A stretch of DNA of 64,000 bases, from positions 496,001-560,000 of the forward strand of contig NZ_VJWE01000012.1 in the NCBI RefSeq assembly GCF_007993815.1, in the 5' to 3' direction. Shown piece by piece: positions 44,266-51,656 of the stretch. The translations under genes and the position numbers were made by a program. Numbering within the stretch: the first letter of the stretch is position 1; each line of letters starts with the position of its first letter. Below the pieces are notes generated by a model that saw nothing but the letters and a program-made list of their open reading frames with translations, did not search any database and had not been told where the DNA came from. This stretch comes from Acidovorax delafieldii. GTDB taxonomy: Bacteria > Pseudomonadota > Gammaproteobacteria > Burkholderiales > Burkholderiaceae_C.

Positions 44266-44305
44266 GGGGGTAGCGCGCGGCGCGCTACCCGGCCCCGTGG
44301 GGGCC
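44266..44305 (-). other. Paired GC hairpins between dctP and dctQ
   Basis: GGGTAGCGCG and CGCGCTACCC (44268-44290) form a perfect 10-bp stem with a 3-base loop. A second hairpin GGCCCC/GGGGCC follows at 44291-44305. No U-run is seen on the minus strand. In the dctP-dctQ gap such structures can protect the upstream message or partly stop transcription, favouring more receptor than permease. Confidence 0.55.
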
Positions 44306-44326
44306 TTCAGACACGTTCAGACGCGA

Positions 44327-45292
44327 CTACTTCTTGCGGTAGGCGTCGATGATGGCCTGCCCCTCGGCCCCCGCCGACTTCACCCAGTCGGCGGTCATGG
44401 ATTCGCCGATGCTCGCCAGCTCCTTCTTGATGCCGTCGCTGGGCTCGGCCACCGTCATGCCCTTGGCCGACAGCTCCTTGATGAATTCCTTGTCCACACG
44501 CTCGCTGGTGGCCCAGCCGCGTTCTTCGGCGGCAGCTGCGGCTTTGAGCACGGCGTCCTGCAGGGACTTGTCGAGGGCGTCAAAGGCCTTCTGGTTCACC
44601 ACCGTGGCATTGCGCGGCAGCCATGCGCTGACGGGGTAGAAGTACTTGACCTGTTCGTACAGCTTGGACTCCACGCCGCTGGCGCTCGATGTCAGAAAGT
44701 TCTGCACCGTGTTGGTCGCCAGGGCCTGGCCCAGCTCGGACAGCTGGATCGTCACGGGCTGCGCCTTGAGCAGCTGGGCAATGCGCGTGGTGGCAGGGTT
44801 GTAGGCGCGCATCTTGGTGCCCGCAAAGTCTGCGGGCGTGCTCACCGGCTTGAGCGAATACAGCGACTGGCCGGGCCATGGCACCGAGAACAGCACCTTC
44901 ACGCCCTGTGCGGCGAGCAGCTTCTCTTGCGCGGGCTTGGCGGCCAGGTACAGACGCTTGGACTCTGCGTAGGTGGTCGCCAGGAAGGGGATGGAGTCCA
45001 CCCCAAACAACGGGTTCTCGTTGGTGGCGCCCGACAGGATGAACTCTGCCGAAGGCACCTGCCCGGTCTGCACCGCACGCTTGATCTCGTTGGCCTTGTA
45101 CAGCGAACCACCGGGGTGCAGGGTGATCTTGAGCTTGCCGCCAGTGAGCTTGTCCACTTCATCGGCGAACTGCTGCACGTTTTGCGTCTGGAAGCTGTTG
45201 GCACCGTAGCCGGTGGGCAGGTCCCACTTGACCTGGGCCTGGGCCGCACACACGCTGAGGACAGCCGTCATACACAGTGCAAATTTTTTCAT
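44327..45292 (-). CDS. TRAP transporter solute-binding protein (DctP type), first in operon
   Basis: The 321-residue binding protein starts MKKFALCMTAVLSVCAAQAQ with cleavage near AQAQ. The mature opening is VKWDLPTGYGANSFQTQNVQQFADEVDKLT, and the carboxylate-clamp region reads GTKMRAYNPATTRIAQLLK. It matches the second binding protein in layout and length, indicating gene duplication. An upstream in-frame start at 45403 was rejected because the signal peptide begins at ATG 45292. The gene lies 25 bp after the DUF1445 gene stop. Confidence 0.9.
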   Translation of the reverse strand: MKKFALCMTAVLSVCAAQAQVKWDLPTGYGANSFQTQNVQQFADEVDKLTGGKLKITLHPGGSLYKANEIKRAVQTGQVPSAEFILSGATNENPLFGVDSIPFLATTYAESKRLYLAAKPAQEKLLAAQGVKVLFSVPWPGQSLYSLKPVSTPADFAGTKMRAYNPATTRIAQLLKAQPVTIQLSELGQALATNTVQNFLTSSASGVESKLYEQVKYFYPVSAWLPRNATVVNQKAFDALDKSLQDAVLKAAAAAEERGWATSERVDKEFIKELSAKGMTVAEPSDGIKKELASIGESMTADWVKSAGAEGQAIIDAYRKK

Positions 45293-45317
45293 GGGGAGAC
45301 TCCTGGGGGTAAGCCGC

Positions 45318-46157
45318 TTAGAAGCTGGCGAGTTGGTGGTTAAGAAGATCGGTGACCAGCATGCAACCCGGGGCGTGGGTGATGCAGAAGGCCGGCTGGG
45401 CATTGAGGATGGCCGATTGCGGTGTCACGCCACAGGCCCAGAAAACAGGGATCTCACCGGGCATCAGCGCCACGGCATCCCCGTAGTCGGGATAGGCCAG
45501 ATCGGCGATGCCGATGAGTGCCGGGTCACCGATATGCACAGGCGCGCCATGCACATTGGGAAACCGCGAGGTGACCTGCACAGCCCGAATCACATCTGCT
45601 GCAGGCATGGGACGCATCGTCACCACCATGGGGCCACCGAAGGGGCCAGCGGGCTCGGTTTGCACATTGGTGCGGAACATCGCCACGTTCTTGCCTTCGT
45701 CAATGTGGCGCAGGCGGATGCCTGCCTCGATCAACGCGGATTCGAATGAGAACGAGCAGCCAAGGATGAAAGTGACCAGGTCTGGCCGCCAGAGGCTGGC
45801 GATGTCCGCCACCTCTTCCGACATTTCACCGTGACGCCAGATGCGATATAGCGGCACATCGCTGCGAATGTCGATGCCCTTGCCCAGTGAAGGCAAGGTG
45901 AACTGTCCGGGCTCGCTGACCGCCAGCACAGGGCAAGGCTTGGGGTTGCGTTGACAGAACCGGAGGAAGTCACTGGCAAGCACCTCGGGGAGGATGACCA
46001 CGTTGCCCTGGACATGGCCATCCGCGAGACCACTGGTATGCGATGTCCACAGGCCCTTGCGGATGGTGTCACGGACATGGATCGGGTTGCTGGCACCTTC
46101 GTAACCAAACACCGCGAGCGAATTTTCTTGAACGAAGTCCACCGTTTTTCCTTGCAT
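45318..46157 (-). CDS. DUF1445 (YcsI/D-glutamate cyclase-like) protein
   Basis: The 279-residue protein belongs to the DUF1445 putative hydro-lyase family. Typical blocks are [69 protein letters not shown] and the C-terminal [13 protein letters not shown]. In animals a DUF1445 protein is a D-glutamate cyclase making 5-oxo-D-proline. In Bacillus subtilis ycsI lies with the 5-oxoprolinase genes. Here it opens an operon that ends in a 5-oxoprolinase, which supports the same theme. The start codon has a weak ribosome site. The exact reaction remains inference. Confidence 0.85.
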   Translation of the reverse strand: MQGKTVDFVQENSLAVFGYEGASNPIHVRDTIRKGLWTSHTSGLADGHVQGNVVILPEVLASDFLRFCQRNPKPCPVLAVSEPGQFTLPSLGKGIDIRSDVPLYRIWRHGEMSEEVADIASLWRPDLVTFILGCSFSFESALIEAGIRLRHIDEGKNVAMFRTNVQTEPAGPFGGPMVVTMRPMPAADVIRAVQVTSRFPNVHGAPVHIGDPALIGIADLAYPDYGDAVALMPGEIPVFWACGVTPQSAILNAQPAFCITHAPGCMLVTDLLNHQLASF

Positions 46158-46283
46158 TGAGAAATGTCAATTGCATGACGTTGGGCAGATTGTGTTGGGC
46201 GGTGATGGCCCCTGGCAAATTCAAAAAATTTCTATCAGCTCATCGATTTTTTCCATGCACTTCATTGGGGAGAGTCGAACCAA

Positions 46284-46295
46284 CTTGGTGCCAAG
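46284..46295. promoter_or_regulatory. Candidate LysR-type operator ahead of the DUF1445 operon
   Basis: CTTGGTGCCAAG has perfect 5-bp arms around TG and lies 127 bp upstream of the DUF1445 start codon, in the 260-bp gap behind the LysR gene. GGGTAAACCCTGA lies nearby at 46320-46332. Binding by the adjacent LysR protein is inferred. Confidence 0.4.
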
Positions 46296-46417
46296 GGAAA
46301 ACCCTGGGAGGGAATTTACGGGTAAACCCTGACATCAACGAATCCCTGGATTGCAGGAAAAAATGGCATGCGCCGCGCACACCCGACAGGGTGCACCGAA
46401 GCTTTTTGACGAAAGGC

Positions 46418-47329
46418 TCAGCCCTTGCGAGGGCGGCGGGCTGGCGCGGGCTGTTGCTGCTCAATGAAGTCCAGCGCCGACCGCACCACGGCCTCCATGG
46501 CGGGTGACGAGGGGTCTTCGCGGTAGCTCACATGGATGGGCAGCGGCCGCAGTGCGGTGTCGCAAGCCAGTGCCCGCAGGTCTGGAAACGCCAGCAGGCG
46601 CTGCACTGCCAGGCGCGGCAAAGTGGCCACACCAAAGCCGCCCTGCACCAGCTGCACCATCGCAGAAATCGACGAGATGGTGTGCACGCAACGCGGCTCC
46701 ACCTGGGCCTGGCGCAGCGTATCGAGAAGGGACACGTGCGGTTGCGAGCCACGCTGGAAAGTCAGGATGTCAGCGCCTGCAAAGTCTTCCAGCGCATAGC
46801 GACGCTTGCGATGCGTTTTGCTGTTGCCCACAAACACCATCTCCATGGGCGTCACCGCCTGGCTGCGGATGCCATCCGCGGCCGCCGGCAGGGCTGCGAA
46901 AACGGCATCCAGCGTGCCGCGGCGGATCTGGTCGAGCAACACGGGGGTGGTTTCCACCGTCAGCTCCAGCTCCAGCAGTGGGTTGTCCTTGCGCAGCTGT
47001 TCCACCCACGGAATGAGCCACGAGTGCAAGACCGATTCGATGGCCCCCAGGCGGATCGACACCTCCAACGGGCCGCCTGATCCCATCTCGGACTTGAGCT
47101 GGCGTTGCAGCTCCAGCATGCGCTTGGCATACACCAGGAACCGGGCACCGGCCACCGTGAGCTTGAAGTGCTTGTCACGCCGGTCCAGCAACAGCACGCC
47201 CAGCTCCTCTTCGAGTGCGGAGATGCGGCTGGACATCGCGGACTGGGTCAGGAAAAGCCTCTCGGCGGCGCGTGTCACGCTCTTGAGAGAGGCCACCCAG
47301 TAAAAGGCTTCGACAAAACGCAGGTTCAT
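46418..47329 (-). CDS. LysR-family transcriptional regulator
   Basis: The 303-residue regulator has the N-terminal LysR helix-turn-helix (MNLRFVEAFYWVASLKSVTR, then AAERLFLTQSAMSSRISALEEELG). The linker is LLDRRDKHFKLTVAGARFLVYAKRMLELQ, and a substrate-binding-like effector domain starts near VSIRLGAIESVLHSWLIPW. It is in the same direction as, and upstream of, the DUF1445-TRAP-oxoprolinase operon, unlike the usual divergent arrangement, with 260 bp between. It is the natural candidate regulator for that operon. ATG 47329 gives the normal family length; a longer frame was rejected. Confidence 0.9.
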   Translation of the reverse strand: MNLRFVEAFYWVASLKSVTRAAERLFLTQSAMSSRISALEEELGVLLLDRRDKHFKLTVAGARFLVYAKRMLELQRQLKSEMGSGGPLEVSIRLGAIESVLHSWLIPWVEQLRKDNPLLELELTVETTPVLLDQIRRGTLDAVFAALPAAADGIRSQAVTPMEMVFVGNSKTHRKRRYALEDFAGADILTFQRGSQPHVSLLDTLRQAQVEPRCVHTISSISAMVQLVQGGFGVATLPRLAVQRLLAFPDLRALACDTALRPLPIHVSYREDPSSPAMEAVVRSALDFIEQQQPAPARRPRKG

Positions 47330-47582
47330 GGTGTTTTTCGGAAGGGCTGGGTGTGCCTGTGTACCAACGGCTTTGCGCACTGCCCAGACGGGCGCACTGT
47401 GATGGTGCGCGGTGTCGGAATCCACATGCCTTTTTCCGGCAAACACCGCGCTGTAAAAGCCATTGTGCCGTCGCATTTCAAGGACACAACGCAGAACTGC
47501 TCGCAGTGGGGGCGCTAGCTAAAAGTGCGTTGCCAGTTTTCTGCAAGGAACCTGTGGCGTCTTGCCACGCCACACCACCGGC

Positions 47583-48041
47583 CTATCCGGTGAACAAGGG
47601 CAGGTCTGCCTTCTTCAAGGTCCGCAGCACAAAGCTGGAGCGGCTGTGCCGTATGCCTTTGATCTTGTAGAGCTTCTCGCGCAGCAGGCGCTCGTAATCG
47701 CGGGTGTCCTTGACGACGATGCGCAGCAGGTAGTCGTAGTCACCGGAGACAAGGTGCGCCTCGATCACTTCGGGAATGCTGGCCAGTGTCTCGCCAAACT
47801 TTTCGAGTGTGTTGTCGGAGTGGCTGTCGAGCGTGACCTGCACCAGCACCGTGTCGGCCAGGTCCAGCGACTGGGGGTTGATGCGCACCGTGTAGCCCTG
47901 GATGACACCGGCCTCTTCCATCTTTTTGATGCGCCCCCAGCAGGGCGACGGGCTCAAGCCCACGGCCTGCCCTATCTCTTGCAGGCTGGCGCGAGCGTTG
48001 GCCTGCAAGACAGCGAGAATTTTTCTATCCAGTCGATCCAT
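47583..48041 (-). CDS. Lrp/AsnC-family transcriptional regulator
   Basis: The 152-residue protein has the AsnC-type winged helix (MDRLDRKILAVLQANARASL followed by QEIGQAVGLSPSPCWGRIKKMEEAGVIQGY). The RAM ligand domain contains VEVEAH-like EVIEAHLVSGDYDYLLRIVV and ends FVLRTLKKADLPLF. Such proteins form octamers and respond to amino acids. It has its own A/T-rich upstream region with a strong palindrome, suggesting autoregulation. The usual divergent amino-acid gene is missing; the next plus-strand gene is a TRAP receptor 447 bp away. Confidence 0.92.
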   Translation of the reverse strand: MDRLDRKILAVLQANARASLQEIGQAVGLSPSPCWGRIKKMEEAGVIQGYTVRINPQSLDLADTVLVQVTLDSHSDNTLEKFGETLASIPEVIEAHLVSGDYDYLLRIVVKDTRDYERLLREKLYKIKGIRHSRSSFVLRTLKKADLPLFTG

Positions 48042-48488
48042 CGACCTTATTATTCAGCAAACCAACGAAATGCAGAAAATTATTCTGCATCTCCAGCAGA
48101 ATGCACCAAATTCAGCAAATTCATCTGCAACACCCGGCGCATACTTCTTCCATCAAGGCGCTCTTACCGGAGCGCACAAATTGACAAGGCCCCGGCTGGT
48201 TACCGCCAGCACGGGGCCCTTGGCATTCCAGATGCCTCCCCAAATTGAATAGCCGCTTGCATCCGTCGGCGGCATGCGTCCTGTGTACGAACCTCGGCGC
48301 CCCATTCCAAAGAGGTGTCGCCAATGCAACTGCAAACGCGGGGTTGACCAGTTGATAAGCACGCTTACCAGCACAAACCCGGATGCCTGCAGCCATGCTG
48401 CACCGCCATAATTTGACTGAGGCCAGGGGTGGCTCTGCAAGGAGCCCAAGTGCCCCGTTCCCCTGCCCCAATATCAACAGGAGACACC
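48042..48488. other. 447-bp intergenic region: Lrp operator, hairpin and a possible gene remnant
   Basis: The left part is A/T-rich and holds the palindrome at 48070-48090 plus TTCAGCAAA half-sites. A strong hairpin (AAGGCCCCGGCTGG with CCAGCACGGGGCCCTT, 48186-48221) has no T-run. On the minus strand, a frame ending about 48153 encodes GYSIWGGIWNAKGPVLAVTS and continues GLVNLCAPVRAP. It looks protein-like but lacks a good start and recognised family, so it may be a remnant. Confidence 0.45.
48070..48090. promoter_or_regulatory. Lrp-type operator upstream of the Lrp/AsnC gene
   Basis: ATGCAGAA and TTCTGCAT form a perfect 8-bp inverted repeat with an AATTA centre. It lies 29 bp before the regulator start codon, in an A/T-rich region with additional TTCAGCAAA copies at about 48053 and 48111, as expected for cooperative Lrp binding. 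Confidence 0.6.
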
Positions 48489-49460
48489 ATGCAATTGACC
48501 AAACTCGTCGTTGGACTGAGCCTTGCGCTCGGCTTTGTGGCCACCGCTGCTGCGCAGACCACTATGCGCATCAGCATCTCGACGGCCCAGAACTCCCACC
48601 AGGGTGTAGCCATCGACACGTTTGCCAAAGAGGTCGAAAAACGCACAGGGGGCCGTTACAAGGTACAGACCTTCTACAACGGTGCACTGGGTGGCGAGCG
48701 AGAGTCGATTGAAGCGGTGCAGCTGGGGACACAAGAGCTGGCGTTCAGTTCTACAGGCCCAGTGCCCAACTTTGTGCCTGAGACCAAGATCCTGGATGTC
48801 CCCTTCCTGTTCCGCGACAAGGCCCATGCACGCGCGGTGCTGGATGGACCCATCGGCCAGGACCTGCTGTCCAAGTTTGACGCCAAGGGTTTCAAGGCGC
48901 TGGCATGGGCCGAGAACGGCTTCCGCCACATGACCAACAGCAAGCGCGACGTGAAAGAGCCCGGTGACCTGAAGGGCCTGAAGATGCGCACGATGGAAAA
49001 CCCCGTGCACATCGCCGCCTATAAGGGCTTCGGCATCATCACCACGCCCATGGCCTTCCCTGAAGTGTTCACGGCGCTGCAACAAGGCACGGTGGACGGC
49101 CAGGAGAACCCGCTGTCCGTCATCATCTCGGCCAAGTTCGATCAGGTGCAAAAGCACCTCACGCTCACTGGCCACGTTTATTCGCCCTGCATCTTCGTGA
49201 TGAACAAGGCAGCTTTCGACAAGCTCTCGGCGGCCGACAAGCAGGCGTTCATTGACGCAGCCAAGGAAGGCACCAAGGCCAACCGTGCACGCGTGGACGA
49301 AGACGACGCCAAGGGCGTGGCCGACCTGCGCGCAAAGGGCATGACCGTGATCGACAACGTGGACAAGGCCAAGTTTGTGGCGGCACTGGCCCCCGTCAAC
49401 GCCGAGTTTGAAAAGCAGTTCGGCAAGGCTGCCATCGACAAGATCCGCGACGTCAAATAA
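48489..49460 (+). CDS. TRAP transporter solute-binding protein (DctP type)
   Basis: The 323-residue receptor belongs to the DctP/sialic-acid-type TRAP family. The signal peptide is MQLTKLVVGLSLALGFVATA, cleaved near AAAQ. The mature opening is TTMRISISTAQNSHQGVAIDTFAKEVEKRTGG. The ligand-clamp arginine lies in LKGLKMRTMENPVHIAAYKGFG and a further conserved block is QGTVDGQENPLSVI. ATG 48489 follows AGGAGACACC. It heads a plus-strand P-Q-M operon. A terminator-like repeat behind it may lower read-through into dctQ. Confidence 0.92.
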   Translation: MQLTKLVVGLSLALGFVATAAAQTTMRISISTAQNSHQGVAIDTFAKEVEKRTGGRYKVQTFYNGALGGERESIEAVQLGTQELAFSSTGPVPNFVPETKILDVPFLFRDKAHARAVLDGPIGQDLLSKFDAKGFKALAWAENGFRHMTNSKRDVKEPGDLKGLKMRTMENPVHIAAYKGFGIITTPMAFPEVFTALQQGTVDGQENPLSVIISAKFDQVQKHLTLTGHVYSPCIFVMNKAAFDKLSAADKQAFIDAAKEGTKANRARVDEDDAKGVADLRAKGMTVIDNVDKAKFVAALAPVNAEFEKQFGKAAIDKIRDVK

Positions 49461-49467
49461 TCCTGTT

Positions 49468-49528
49468 CATTGCTATTACCTTTGTAGCTGATAACGCCCG
49501 TAGCCATTGCGCTATCGGGCGTTTTTAT
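49468..49528 (+). terminator. Terminator-like hairpin formed by dispersed element copy E
   Basis: ACGCCCG-TAGC pairs with GCTA-T-CGGGCGT with one bulged T, followed by TTTTTATT. The hairpin lies 35 bp past the dctP stop and before dctQ. Its flanks (ATTGCTATTACC on the left) match the reverse orientation of the dispersed element, so the repeat itself supplies the attenuator. Confidence 0.65.
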
Positions 49529-49585
49529 TCTTGAACGATCGATGGTTCTGATCACCTCCCACCTACCCATGGTTGGCACCGCCCC

Positions 49586-50080
49586 ATGAAAAACGCTTTT
49601 CTTACCTTTGAGCGATGGACCACCTTCATCGCCATGCTGGGCGCTTGCGCCATGCTGACCCTGGCTTCGGCCCTGGGCATGTTCCAGATCGTGACCCGCT
49701 TTGTGCTGGAGCAGCCTGCTGAATGGACCGAAGTGCTCATCCGCTTCAGCCTGATCTGGATGGTGTTCCTGGCTATTCCGGCCGCGTTTCGCCAGGGCGC
49801 GATGGTGAGTGTGGACGTGCTGTACCGCTGGAGTCCGCCGCGCATCAAACGGGTGCTGGACTGGGTGGTCGCACTGGCAGCCCTGGTCCTCATCGGCATC
49901 ATCATCTGGTACGGCTGGGACTATGCACGCCGGGGCGGCGTGCAAAGCATGGCCGGGCTGGAATCCGTGTCCATGTTCTGGGCTTACCTCGCCATGCCTG
50001 TGGGTGGCCTTTTTTGTGTGGTCGGCATCATCGGCAACCTCATTGATCCCCTGCGTATGGAACTGGAGACTGCTCAATGA
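49586..50080 (+). CDS. TRAP transporter small permease (DctQ type)
   Basis: The 164-residue protein has four membrane helices (FIAMLGACAMLTLASALGMF; FSLIWMVFLAIPAAF; WVVALAALVLIGIIIWYG; FWAYLAMPVGGLFCVVGIIG). The DctQ block VTRFVLEQPAEWTEVLIRF and the charged GAMVSVDVLYRWSPPRIKRVL loop are present. Its stop overlaps the next start in an ATGA quartet, indicating coupled translation with dctM. Confidence 0.9.
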   Translation: MKNAFLTFERWTTFIAMLGACAMLTLASALGMFQIVTRFVLEQPAEWTEVLIRFSLIWMVFLAIPAAFRQGAMVSVDVLYRWSPPRIKRVLDWVVALAALVLIGIIIWYGWDYARRGGVQSMAGLESVSMFWAYLAMPVGGLFCVVGIIGNLIDPLRMELETAQ

Positions 50081-51354
50081 GTTTGGTCATGATTTCAACG
50101 ATGGTGCTGTGCTTTGCACTCACCGTCTCAGTGGCTGTGTCCATCGGTTTGGCTTCCATCCTGGGCATCCAGGCCTCCAATGCGAACATGCTCATCTCCG
50201 TCAAGGAGATGTTCGGAGCCATCAACAAGTTTCCTTTGGCAGCCATCCCCTTCTTCATCCTCGCGGGCAACCTGATGGAAACTGGCGGCATCTCGCGCCG
50301 TCTGGTGGAGTTTGCCAAGAGCATCGTCGGCGGTGTGCAGGGCGGCCTGCCCATGACCTGCGTGCTGACGTGCATGATCTTTGCTGCCGTGTCGGGCTCG
50401 TCGGTCGCCACTACGTTTGCGATTGGTGCCATCCTGATCCCGGCGCTCATCAAGCACGGCTACCCCACGAGCTATGCGGCAGCGCTGCAAGCCACCAGCG
50501 CAGAGCTGGGTGTGATCATCCCGCCCTCCATCCCCATGATCCTGTACGGCGTGAGTGCCGAGGTGTCGATTGGCGAACTCTTCATCGCTGGCTTCGGCCC
50601 AGGGCTGCTCATCAGCGCCGCGCTGATGCTGTTTGTCTGGGTGTATTGCAAATACAAGGGCTGGGGCAAAAACGATGGTGATGGGCGCATGCCCTTTGGC
50701 AAGGCCACGCTGCAGGCGGGCTGGGCATTGCTGATGCCCGTGATCATCCTGGGCGGCATCTATGGCGGTGTGTTCACCCCCACCGAGGCATCGGCCGTTG
50801 CAGTGTTCTATGCCTTGATTGTGGGTGTCGTGATCTACCGCGAGATCAAGCTCAAGGACCTGTTCGCCATTCTGCGCAAGTCGGCCATCTCATCGGCAGT
50901 GATCATGTTCATCATTGCCAACGCGGGGCTGTTTGCGTTCCTCATCACGCGGGCTGGCGTGCCAGACGCGATTGGCAGGTGGCTGGAGGCAGTGCTGCAG
51001 TCCCCCGCCCTCTTCCTGCTGGGCGTGAACGCTGCGCTGTTCGTGATTGGCATGTTCATCGAGACCAGCGCGGCAATCATTGTGCTAGCCCCCATCTTGG
51101 CGCCTGTGGCCATGCACTTCGGTATTGATCCTGTGCACTTCGGTCTCATCATGGTGGTGAACCTGGCACTTGGAATGATCACGCCGCCTTTTGGAGTGAA
51201 TCTGTTCGCAGCCTGCACGGTGGCCAGAATCTCTCTGGACCGGATCATCAAGCACCTGCTTCCCTTTGTCGGAGTGATCCTGGTGTGCCTGATGATCATC
51301 ACCTATGTGCCATCGATCTCGCTGGCACTTCGGGATCTGGTCTACGCAAAGTAG
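50077..51354 (+). CDS. TRAP transporter large permease (DctM type)
   Basis: The 425-residue subunit has about 12 membrane helices. DctM motifs are CMIFAAVSGSSVATTFAIGAILIPALIKHGY, VIIPPSIPMILYGVSAEVSIGELFIAGFGPGLL and NLALGMITPPFGVNLFAAC. It overlaps dctQ by 4 bp. Together with DctP and DctQ it forms a complete TRAP transporter for an organic acid of unknown identity. It ends 9 bp before the glycine riboswitch region, so read-through would enter that leader. Confidence 0.93.
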   Translation: MSLVMISTMVLCFALTVSVAVSIGLASILGIQASNANMLISVKEMFGAINKFPLAAIPFFILAGNLMETGGISRRLVEFAKSIVGGVQGGLPMTCVLTCMIFAAVSGSSVATTFAIGAILIPALIKHGYPTSYAAALQATSAELGVIIPPSIPMILYGVSAEVSIGELFIAGFGPGLLISAALMLFVWVYCKYKGWGKNDGDGRMPFGKATLQAGWALLMPVIILGGIYGGVFTPTEASAVAVFYALIVGVVIYREIKLKDLFAILRKSAISSAVIMFIIANAGLFAFLITRAGVPDAIGRWLEAVLQSPALFLLGVNAALFVIGMFIETSAAIIVLAPILAPVAMHFGIDPVHFGLIMVVNLALGMITPPFGVNLFAACTVARISLDRIIKHLLPFVGVILVCLMIITYVPSISLALRDLVYAK

Positions 51355-51362
51355 TTAGAATC

Positions 51363-51605
51363 GACGGGTCAGGAGAGAGTGCTCCGTCTTGTCCTCAGGA
51401 CGCGCAGCACCGCCGAAGGCGCAGGCACCCGCCGAACGCTCAGGCAAAAGGACTGACAACCGCCCGCAGCGATGCGGGCGTTCCCTTGCTGGAGAGAGAT
51501 GGCCCCACAGTAAAACTGTGTGCAGGCCATCCACCGAAGGAGCAAACCGCACGGCCAGCCAGGGCGCTGCGGTGAATCTCTCAGGTAAAGCGGACAGCAG
51601 GGCAA
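51363..51605 (+). ncRNA. Tandem glycine riboswitch of the gcvTHP operon
   Basis: Two glycine aptamers are recognisable. The first runs about 51366-51458 (CAGGAGAGAG, then GCCGAAGGCGCAGG and CCGAACGCTCAGGCAAAAGG). The second runs about 51488-51600 (CTGGAGAGAGATGG, CACCGAAGGAGCAAA, then AATCTCTCAGGTAAAGCGGACAG). These match the conserved aptamer pieces of the family. A 20-nt hairpin separates them. The riboswitch should switch on glycine cleavage genes when glycine is high. Confidence 0.93.
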
Positions 51606-51650
51606 ATCCCGTGACCACGTTGATGGTCGCGGCCCCCATTTGCCCCGGAG
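51600..51650 (+). promoter_or_regulatory. Probable expression platform of the glycine riboswitch
   Basis: GGGCAAAT (51600-51607) pairs with ATTTGCCC (51638-51645), with an inner GACCA/TGGTC stem. The ribosome site CGGAG follows directly at 51646-51650, seven bases before gcvT. The long stem abuts the Shine-Dalgarno sequence, suggesting translational control or partial sequestration. Confidence 0.55.
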
Positions 51651-51656
51651 TCCGCC

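Noticed and set aside
46160..46175. TTGACA near the DUF1445 start as a -35 box
   Set aside because: It is only about ten bases before the start codon, too close to serve as a -35 element for this gene.
46270..46290. tRNA-like T-loop (GGTTCGACTC on the minus strand)
   Set aside because: The flanking bases do not form the T-stem, and no acceptor or anticodon arms are found around it.
48153..48449. A 98-codon minus-strand frame as a real gene
   Set aside because: The C-terminal half looks protein-like, but the start is poor and no family is recognised. It is kept only as a possible remnant.
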